Shown: piece by piece, positions 56,971-64,000 of the stretch
How the letters are laid out: each line of letters starts with the position of its first letter
Position numbering within the stretch: the stretch's first letter is position 1
Source: Bicyclus anynana
Lineage: Eukaryota > Arthropoda > Insecta > Lepidoptera > Nymphalidae
Assembly: GCF_947172395.1 (NCBI RefSeq)
Contig: NC_069091.1
Location: forward strand, 4,689,773-4,753,772
Reading direction: 5' to 3'
Length of the DNA stretch: 64,000 nucleotides
Notes under the pieces: model-generated
Seen by the model: only the letters and a program-made list of their open reading frames with translations
Databases searched by the model: none
Told to the model about the DNA's origin: nothing
Made by a program: the position numbers and the translations under genes

Positions 56971-58179
56971 CCGATATGTATGAATGTATTGTATTTTCCC
57001 TTGAGAACCCAGCAGCCTGTATATTTTGAGAATATTCCTCAATCAGATAAAACACAATAAACTATTCGGTATTTATATAAAGACAGACAATAAATGCAAA
57101 AGAGAACAGTAATATCATAATAAAGGAAATTTATAGATAGCCTTGAATGGTAGACTGCAATGTTAGTAAGGTATATTATTAGTTTTGACCAGGATTTCAG
57201 AGTATTATATCTAAAACGAATACCTCTCCCAAACAGGTTTTAAAATCCCGAGGTATTAAAACTAGGATTACAACCATTAAAACCTAGTTGCAGATAATAA
57301 GTAGTTGAAAAAGCAGAAGCCAGTGCCCAAGCAGATGCCCAATATCTGATCTAGTGTTAAATAAGTATTTGTTGCAGACCTTTAGGCCATAGAATCGCAG
57401 GGCAAATGTTTCTTTTTTAAATATTTCACCGCCCCGACTAATGACAAAAGGGCTGACTAATTTTATGCGCAAAGGATCAGGCTTTCTGACCAACGCGGAA
57501 ATGCAAAAATTCCACTTGGGCATGATTTGTATAGTTATTAGGATAAGTTAGCTAAGTTTCTTATTGTATTTCTTTACCTAGCACCTCAACGTTGACACAT
57601 TGTTCTTGTGAATTGTCCATTAATGAACGCAATATTATGACATTTTTCAGTATTTATTAGAGCGTCGTATTTCGTTTCACGAACACTGTACAAAGATTAT
57701 AAACAATACCTACAAAAAAGTTCCATTTTCCTTAAAGAATTTTCAATTAATCTGGGAGAGCTGTACCTATGTACAAAATTGCCTAAAATACCCCCAAACA
57801 TAAAACTATTTAACATGGAAATCACGCAAAGTAAAGCGTTGTCAAGCAGGTCTTGTAAACATGACTTGTAATTTGAGAACTAACTTAATGAAGAGAGGAA
57901 AGGAGTCAGGCACATTTTCATCTATTTGTGTGATAACCGCACACATTGCTATTAACCGAATACTTACAGTAACACAATAAGGGTGGCCACACATTTGCAA
58001 ACACTTCGGTGCCAAGTAACAGCCACTTTGCTTGAGAAATTGTCCCTGTTATTATCGCAACGTATGCGGCCTATACATTACAGAATGGTGAGTATGTCGC
58101 ACCTGTTTTATACCCCTCTATCTTTATACTCCATTATATAGGTATAACATGCACGTAAGAATTAACTAACAAAACAATT
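56971..58179. other. Non-coding; possible distal 3' UTR
   Basis: No gene. A minus-strand AATAAA (TTTATT at 57653-57658) is the nearest canonical poly(A) signal that I noted downstream of the PAQR3-like stop. If used, it would give a 3' UTR of about 1.5 kb that includes the decayed exon copies. Confidence 0.3.
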
Positions 58180-58285
58180 TCTAGGTCATCTTCATGGTTT
58201 TACACGTAGAGCATAGCCAAGTTGTGCCAGCAGAAAGAGCACCCAGGACCAATACATGCAACCACATTGACCAATACAGCACACA
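58180..58285 (-). pseudogene. Decayed copy 1 of the PAQR3-like terminal exon
   Basis: GAGTTGTGCCAG-like and GAGCACCCAGGACCA sequences match 59215-59270. Against the intact exon it has an extra base near the Tyr-Tyr-Trp codons, which shifts the frame. It is the most diverged and most distal copy. Confidence 0.8.
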
Positions 58286-58565
58286 GAAATATTACACATA
58301 GAAACGCAATTATAGGAAAACCGCTGTACTAAGTCCTCGTCCACGTAGGGTAAAGATGCAGAGGTATATAGGACAAGTACGGAAGAAAAACCGAAAGCCT
58401 GATAATTCATTAATAAAGTAAAAAAAAAAAAAGCTCAAAAACCTACCTGTGATCATATCCTCGCAACACTGTACTGCGCAGACGAAGAATATTTTTGTCT
58501 ATAATTGCGTTTCTATTTTGTAACTTGTAAGCACGTAAGGATTAACTAAAGAAACTATATCTAAA

Positions 58566-58667
58566 ATATCCTCATATTATAGAAATCTAAAATATCGTAG
58601 ATCATGGCCGAGTTGTGCTATTAGTAGAGAGCACTCAAGACCAGTACATGCCACCACAATGTCCGAC
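58566..58667 (-). pseudogene. Decayed copy 2 of the PAQR3-like terminal exon
   Basis: TAGATCATGGCCGAGTTGTG and CCAGTACATGCCACCAC match the intact exon. In frame, the Tyr-Trp codons have become two consecutive stops (TAA TAG). The 3' part of the exon is missing. Confidence 0.82.
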
Positions 58668-58790
58668 ACAGCATAAAGAAATATTATACATAGAAACGCA
58701 ATTATAGGAAAACCGCTAAACTAAGTCCTTGCCGACGCAGGTATACGTAGAGATCTGGGGTAAAACGTCAGAAGGAAATGGGACACATAT

Positions 58791-58920
58791 ATTCTAATGG
58801 TGTCAGAACAGTCGTGGTTCATGCGATACTGCACGTAGATCATGGCCGAGTTGTGTCAGTAAAGAGCACCCAGAACCAGTACATGCCACCACTGGTGCCA
58901 GTGACCGATATAATCCACCT
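58791..58920 (-). pseudogene. Decayed copy 3 of the PAQR3-like terminal exon
   Basis: The best preserved copy. It reads VDYIGHWHQWWHVLVLGALY and then a TGA stop where the intact exon has Tyr-Trp, then resumes HNSAMIYVQYRMNH. The first His of the HxxxH motif region is kept, with Ser-to-Trp beside it. Cannot encode a complete C-terminus. Confidence 0.87.
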
Positions 58921-59166
58921 AGAGGCTTAACTTAGTCCTCGCCCGCGCATTGCAACCCTATGATGTAAGACGACAATTATGGGAACGGCAAAACGCGTGT
59001 CTATTAATAAATGAATAAAGAATGCTCCTACTTGCTCCCCTTTTACACCCCTTTGTGATCATATCCTCGCATTACTGTATTGAATTAGAAGACTTTGTCT
59101 GTAGTTGCGTTTCTATGTAAAATAATTGTATGCAAAAAATAATTATATTAACAAACGAAACGATTA

Positions 59167-59331
59167 TTAGAATATCCTCATGGTGTTAGCACAGCCGTGG
59201 TTCATGCGGTACTGCACGTAGATCATGGCCGAGTTGTGCCAGTAGTAGAGAGCACCCAGGACCAGTACATGCCACCACTGGTGCGAGTGACCGATATAGT
59301 CCACCTTCCCGGGAAACCAGCGCTCTGGTAC
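59167..59331 (-). CDS. PAQR3: PAQR3-like receptor, terminal coding exon
   Basis: 55 codons with the TAA stop (59169-59167). The acceptor AG is at 59333-59332 after a pyrimidine run (TCTCTCTCCAG when read on the minus strand), and the exon enters in phase 0 with VPERWFPGK. That block is the conserved PER-FPGK segment of progestin and adipoQ receptors. GHSHQWWHVLVLGALYYWH contains the HxxxH motif (exon residues 17 and 21), whose histidines bind zinc in adiponectin receptors, inside the last transmembrane helix. The C-terminal YRMNHGCAN tail favours PAQR3 over other family members. PAQR3 proteins are seven-helix Golgi membrane proteins that in vertebrates hold Raf kinase at the Golgi; the insect role is inferred only by family. 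Three decayed copies of this exon follow downstream. Confidence 0.9.
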   Translation of the reverse strand, partial: VPERWFPGKVDYIGHSHQWWHVLVLGALYYWHNSAMIYVQYRMNHGCANTMRIF

Positions 59332-60527
59332 CTGGAGAGAGAACAAAATCAAATCAAATAATTTGACAGTTGTAATGATAAAATGTGAAATGGTGTTGGT
59401 TATTAAAGACAATAATTATTACACTATTTAAAATTAAAACAAATTGTAAACATTCTATTTTTACAACATAAAGAGATTTTTTTCTGTAGCCTTCAAGAAA
59501 AGAGCAAAAAGAAGAGTTGGAGTAAGTTACCCATTTGTTTTATTTTTAATTTGACGTCACATGTCACGTGGCAAGCTGTTTTCGTGAGCATTTCAGATTA
59601 ATGAATAAAAATCATTTTATTTGGCCATTTAATGATATCTTTTTGGGAAAAAAATTAATAAGCTGACGTAAGTTTTAAATTTTTTTTCCGAATACTGTCA
59701 AGTAGCCAATTGGTAATTAATATTCAAACACCAGTAATGATAAAACGCATATGGTTTGAATTACAATGTAACATCCGATAAGCTGAAGTGGCAGTGGGCA
59801 GGCCACATAGTTCGAAGAGCCGATGGACGTTGGGGTCCCAAGGTGCTGGAATGGCGACCCCGCACGTGAAAACGCAGTGTTGGTCGACCCCCCACTTGGT
59901 GGACCGGGGATATCAAGCGGTTCTTCGAGTCCTCTTGCATGGACCTCCAAGCATAAGCTTGGAGGTCCATGCAAGAGGCCTAAGTCGAACAGCTGATAAT
60001 GATAGTGATCCGATAAGACTTGCATTTCTATGAATCAAATATTATAACATACATTCTTAATATTTGTTGTATCATTTATAAACCACTACATATTTTGGCA
60101 GTGACTTTTCGTTTTTATGATGATGGTAAATGGTAATTAACGTTGCTTCGATAATTTTACCACTTGCGACTAAATACCACTACTATACTAATTACACATG
60201 ATGTAAAATGATGTAATTAACATTCATTTGGTTGAACAAAAAACCATATGAGATAATCACAAAAACCATAAATCACTGCCTCTTGAGTAGGTACGTACTA
60301 TGGTGAGGAAACTTGAATATTCGCTCCGGCATTATATTTGTCGGTTTTATTCGCGGAGAATAATAATTATAGTAAAATAAATTAAATAGTCATTATTCAA
60401 ACCAACAGTCCGCTATATAACCTGCTTTAACTTATAGCTAATCATTAGAGTCTAGACTAGTGAGACAATGGCAAATGTCAATGGACTATTAGTTAAAATA
60501 TAGATTGTGCGGGTTAGATCAAGCTAC
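59332..60527 (-). other. PAQR3-like intron (last)
   Basis: GT at 60527-60526 and AG at 59333-59332 bound it. It contains an RTE-type LINE tail (59779-60000) with a perfect internal hairpin, and a CRE palindrome at 59552-59559. Otherwise AT-rich. Confidence 0.85.
59779..60000 (+). mobile_element. RTE-type LINE tail with a snap-back hairpin
   Basis: AAGTGGCAGTGGGCAGGCCA, GGTGCTGGAATGGCGACCCC and GTTGGTCGACCCCCCACTTG match the other tails. Bases 59931-59952 and 59957-59978 are perfect 22-bp complements (CCTCTTGCATGGACCTCC...) with an ATAA loop. Confidence 0.8.
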
Positions 60528-60596
60528 CTTGAAGGCGTATATCGCGAACGCTGTCCCACTGATGACGTACATGCCTATCACCCGGGGGAAGAATAT
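60528..60596 (-). CDS. PAQR3: PAQR3-like receptor, penultimate exon
   Basis: A 69-bp phase-0 exon of 23 codons: IFFPRVIGMYVISGTAFAIY followed by AFK. The acceptor is TTTTCAG (AG at 60598-60597) and the donor AAG then GTAGCTT (from 60527). PRVI-MY leading into a hydrophobic helix is the sixth transmembrane region of PAQR3-type proteins, directly before the PER-FPGK loop encoded by the next exon. The short length escapes frame-based gene finding; the assignment rests on splice sites and collinear protein order. Confidence 0.88.
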
Positions 60597-61605
60597 CTGA
60601 AAAGAGAGAGAAATGCATATTTTATTCTATTCTATTTTGAAGACTATCTGTCATCTTTTCTTGTCTAAAGCAATATGGTTGCTGGTGATATTATAAGCAT
60701 TTGAACGTTAACATTTATAAAAGATCAAGGAAGTTGATAGATATTTTTTTTAATAATAAAATAATAAAATTAAACAGCCTCCATGTTACATGTAGATACT
60801 ACCGGTCTAATATCCGGCATTAGTAATACCTTTAAACCCTTATCTGTTATTTAATTGGATAAGAAATAAATGATAAAAAATATTCACAGTGACACATTGC
60901 AAATAGGTTGCCTAGTTAAATTGCGGACAGACACATTTTTCGTACAAAATCTATGAAGCCATGAAGTAGTAGATCGAAGGCAAAAAAATGATTTAACAAT
61001 TATGAATTTAGATTTATGTGATGAGAGATCAATCTAAGATGGAAGCAGGCTAACTTGTTAGGAGGAGGATGAAAATCGCCTTTCAGTTTCTACACTACAC
61101 TGAAATGACATTTTACTAGAAAATGACATTTCAGTGACAGTAGCACTTGTCATTTTACTGACTAATGTTGTGTTAAAATAAAAATAACTGAAATACGCCT
61201 TTAAAGTCTATTCCATTTTTATGTTAAAAAGATTGTGTTTTAGATGGTCTACCACCGGCGTTTCATCAACTATTAAGTACTATAAAAAAGTTATAGTACG
61301 ATTATCAATTCCTGTCAGTAAAATGACAAGTGCAAATGTCACTGAAATGTCATTTTACTGACTGGAATTACTAATCATAAGTTAGATTAATCGTATGTAC
61401 GATTATTGTCGTCAGTAAAATGACATTTCAGTGACAGTTGCACTTGTCATTTTATTGACTGGAATTACTAATCACAAGTTAGATTAATCGTATATAAGAT
61501 TATTGTCGTCAGTAAAATGACATTTCAGTGACAGTTGCACTTGTCATTTTACTGACTGGAATTAATAATCGTACTATAGTGTGAATGACTTAACCAAATA
61601 CTAAC
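60597..61605 (-). other. PAQR3-like intron
   Basis: Holds a SINE A 3' scrap on the minus strand (about 61015-61090) and the palindromic tandem array at 61085-61570. Confidence 0.85.
61085..61570. repeat. Tandem array of palindromic-ended units
   Basis: Units of about 95-100 bp carry CAGTAAAATGACA and TGTCATTTTACTG ends around a core (TTTCAGTGACAGTTGCACT), plus a linker GGAATTACTAATCA...TTAGATTAATCGTAT. Copies lie near 61315, 61410 and 61510, with a partial one near 61115. In the copy near 61315 the core is inverted relative to the others. Confidence 0.82.
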
Positions 61606-61794
61606 CTGCACCATAGGATTATCAAAGCCTCCCATGACATATGTCCAGTGCAGCGTAGGCAGCACGCCGTATGCCGCCCAGCCTATGAACACACACATCT
61701 TCACAAGGTAAGGCACCTGAAGACGAGGAATCTGCAGCACCATCGCCACGGCGAAGATCAGCGTCACTGAGATCATGTAGAATGTCTTCCATTC
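61606..61794 (-). CDS. PAQR3: PAQR3-like receptor, exon encoding helices 4-5
   Basis: A 189-bp phase-0 exon of 63 codons. Acceptor TTTCCAG (AG at 61796-61795); donor CAG then GTTAGT (from 61605). The peptide starts EWKTFYMISVTLIFAVAMVL, then IPRLQVPYL, then the helix MCVFIGWAAYGVLPTLHWTY, and ends DNPMVQ. YGVLPTLHW is a strongly PAQR3-like signature. The N-terminal cytosolic domain, helices 1-3 and the start codon are not in the window; no acceptable exon was found at 61800-64000, so the gene continues beyond the right edge. Confidence 0.9.
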
Positions 61795-61796
61795 CT

Positions 61797-62993
61797 GGAA
61801 ACAAAGAGATTACGGCATGTCAATAAACTCAGGAAGCTTAGGTACTTCACAATTTGACGATTCGGTTTGTTTTTTGGTGTCTTCTATAGATTCTTAGCTA
61901 TTTACGCTAAAGATTGGATAAGGCAAATCGAAGACATTAGCAATTACTATTACGTACTCATTATGACGCAAGTTTATGTTGCAAAAGTCGTCATTGTATA
62001 GCAATATTACTTTATACTCTGTAGTTTAGAAAAAATTTCATACTTTGGACGAAATACGAAAGAATTAATGTAGACAATATTAAACCTTTCTTTTTTCGAT
62101 TTTAAGACCTTTCTTTGTTCGAAAGCATGAAAAATTAAAGTTTCTATGAGGATTAGTGTTTTCCAGTATCTGTCTATACAATAATTTAAGGTACCAACCT
62201 ATTTATACTTAATCATCAGTTATCTTAACTATGCCTATTTTGGAGTTGAATGGTTAATTGTGTCAAAAGGACTTGTCCCTTCCTCCTTTTCTTTCTTCCT
62301 TCCCTTCTTTTCCTTTCGTTTCTACCATAGAATAATAAGACGAACTGCGACTACGTGGTTGATATAACGTTTCGCTTCTACGTTCCCATCGGAAGCATCA
62401 TAACTAACGGTGTCAATACGACTGTAGTTCATTGGAATTTAACAAAGGACGTCCAACTAGTGTCAATTTCTAACAACATGCATACAAAACGGCGGATATG
62501 TTCGCAGCGGCATTGCAATCGAAGTGTAAAACGAGTACGAAGTGGATGACAATGGATCATTTTGCTCGGACCTTGGCTCTCTTGCGTTACTACCGCGTAC
62601 AACGTATACATTAATGCCATCGAACGATGTTAATAGTCCCGATTCACCTTTGGGCTTAGATTGATTTGTCGAAATATATTTTTACCGCGACCTCTTTCGG
62701 TATTGATCAATATAATTGAATAATGGTAGTAGTAATTGAGTAACATCCGTATCAGACGCATCGCATTAAAAGGGATTTTTAATTTTACAATAAATTCGTG
62801 AGTAGATTTTACTGCGATCTATATTTATGATCCGTTTGAAGCAATGCGTCCGATACTTACGATGCAGATATGTGGACGCCTACCATAAAGAATTGACTCT
62901 TATGAGGTCGTTGTACTACAAACACCTAAAGTATGAAAGTGAATAAATTTTTATTTTTGTTATGTACAAAAACTAATATTTCTTTAAAATGTT
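61797..62993. other. Presumed PAQR3-like intron; one complex patch
   Basis: 62340-62640 is less AT-rich and non-repetitive within the window. Its short frames are not PAQR-like. It may be regulatory; nothing is diagnostic. Confidence 0.5.
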
Positions 62994-63363
62994 AATAATG
63001 AAAATTTTAATAAAAAAAATACAACCGACTTCAAAACCTAAAAACGTACGCACTAAACTAAAAAGTGAAAAATAACATCATAATATGTTCTACCTGCTGA
63101 TCAGTATGAAGGCGGTGCTAAGCCGGTGATGTATTAATTCAAGCCATGTGAGAATATCTTATAGATATAGATTTTGCAGACAGTGTTTTTCCATGTGGTC
63201 CTGTCAGAAATGGCCTAAATTAAGACAACACCGGCTAAGCACCGCCTTCAAACTGATCAGCAGGTAGAACATATTATGATGTTATTTTTCACTTTTTAGT
63301 TTAGTGCGTACGTTTTTAGGTTTTGAAGTCGGTTGTATTTTTTTTATTAAAATTTTCATTATT
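62994..63363. repeat. Long foldback element
   Basis: Arms of about 135-150 bp (62994-63146 and 63211-63363) are inverted complements with a very low mismatch rate. Both carry AATACAACCGACTTCAAAAC, CTACCTGCTGATCAGT and GAAGGCGGTGCT. No coding capacity. Transposase source unknown. Confidence 0.88.
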
Positions 63364-63401
63364 TTTCCATTTTTAGTGTAAAATTTCATCTCAAACGAAT
63401 A

Positions 63402-64000
63402 CATCAGACCCCTACTGACAGTCACAACCCATCTTGGTACAAAATTCTCAGCAATACAAATTAATCAAGCCCAAGCACAAGGTAGATACCGTAAACCGTT
63501 AAGGGGTTCCCTTAATTGACCTTGGTCTTCATCATCAGACCCCTAATAACAGACAACTCATCTAGGTCGAAAGTTCTCAGCAATACGAATAAATCAAGGC
63601 CAAACACAAGGTAGTTACTGTAAACTGTTAAGGAGTCCCCTTAATTGTCCTTGGTCTTCATCATCAAACCCCTAAATGACAGTCACAACCTATCTATGTG
63701 GAAAGTTCTCATTATTACAAATTAATCAAGCCCAAACACAAGGTAACTGCTGTAAATCGCCGAGGATTTCCCTCGTCTGTTTTATGGCTCCATCATCAGA
63801 TCGATTTTAAACCTTCATGAAATTGTAGTGCTTAAAAGTACTAAATGGAAAAGTATACAAACACACTAGACACCCATATAATTTTCGAAAGTTCCCCTCA
63901 ATTTCTCCAGGATTCCATCATCAGATCTTGACATGATGGCAATGGGACCAAATGGGGACTATACCGTTTCAAACAAAAAAAGAATTTCTGAAATCGGTCC
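63402..64000. repeat. ~130-bp tandem array running off the window edge
   Basis: Unit starts (CATCAGACC or CATCAGATC) fall at 63402, 63533, 63662, 63794 and 63919, giving spacings of 131, 129, 132 and 125. The first three units share AAATTAATCAAGCCCAA-type sequence, ACACAAGGTA and CCTTGGTCTTCATCATCA. The last two are strongly diverged. Confidence 0.82.

Noticed and set aside
58192..58410. 72-codon minus-strand frame as a separate small membrane protein
   Set aside because: Its sequence is a frame-shifted reading of a decayed PAQR3-like terminal exon.
61313..61570. CRISPR-like array of repeats and spacers
   Set aside because: The spacers are as conserved as the repeats and the setting is an insect intron; it is an ordinary tandem array.

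Overview
The window looks like nuclear DNA of a lepidopteran insect (butterfly or moth). It is AT-rich, mostly non-coding, and dense with transposable elements. The taxonomic inference rests on an R4/Dong-type retrotransposon, tRNA-headed SINEs of the kind common in Lepidoptera, RTE-type LINE tails, and the recurrent GTAGGTACCTAC-like motif. No bacterial or organellar genes are seen.

Host genes are few. The clearest is the 3' part of a PAQR3-like membrane receptor gene on the minus strand: three exons at 61606-61794, 60528-60596 and 59167-59331, all phase 0, encoding 140 C-terminal residues and the stop. Its 5' exons must lie beyond base 64000. Downstream of the last exon are three decayed tandem copies of that exon (58180-58920). 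A second probable coding exon, with coding-like composition and splice sites, is at 10206-10486 (minus); I do not recognise its product. A GC-rich, CpG-rich interval (about 20790-22250) looks like a promoter. It has a possible 5' exon on each strand, ending in consensus donors at 20790 (minus) and 22252 (plus). Further CpG-rich patches lie at 42935-43085 and 52318-52412.

Mobile elements, left to right. A SINE with a perfect 28-bp target duplication (1209-1522). A head-to-head pair of nearly identical 5'-truncated Penelope-like elements (2069-4377) flanked by a 12-bp target duplication. Foldback/MITE elements at 200-319, 4899-5028, 6944-7172, 12850-13005, 14559-14688, 30979-31190, 54073-54177 and 62994-63363. 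Two small non-autonomous hAT elements with perfect 8-bp target duplications (22823-23158, 34906-35041). One apparently full-length R4/Dong-type retrotransposon with an intact 1191-residue ORF (27094-30669), inserted in a TTA microsatellite. Many RTE tails. Four tRNA-headed SINE families, called A-D here.

Local duplications are unusually frequent: 35103-35449 with 36719-37050, 38395-39250 with 39585-40270, 43907-44048, 45453-45830, 56510-56970, 58180-59331, 61085-61570 and 63402-64000. The retrotransposon ORFs act only in their own mobility. The PAQR3-like gene is the only host gene whose role can be named. No gene-scale pathway or operon is present, and all family names are from recognition rather than a database search.
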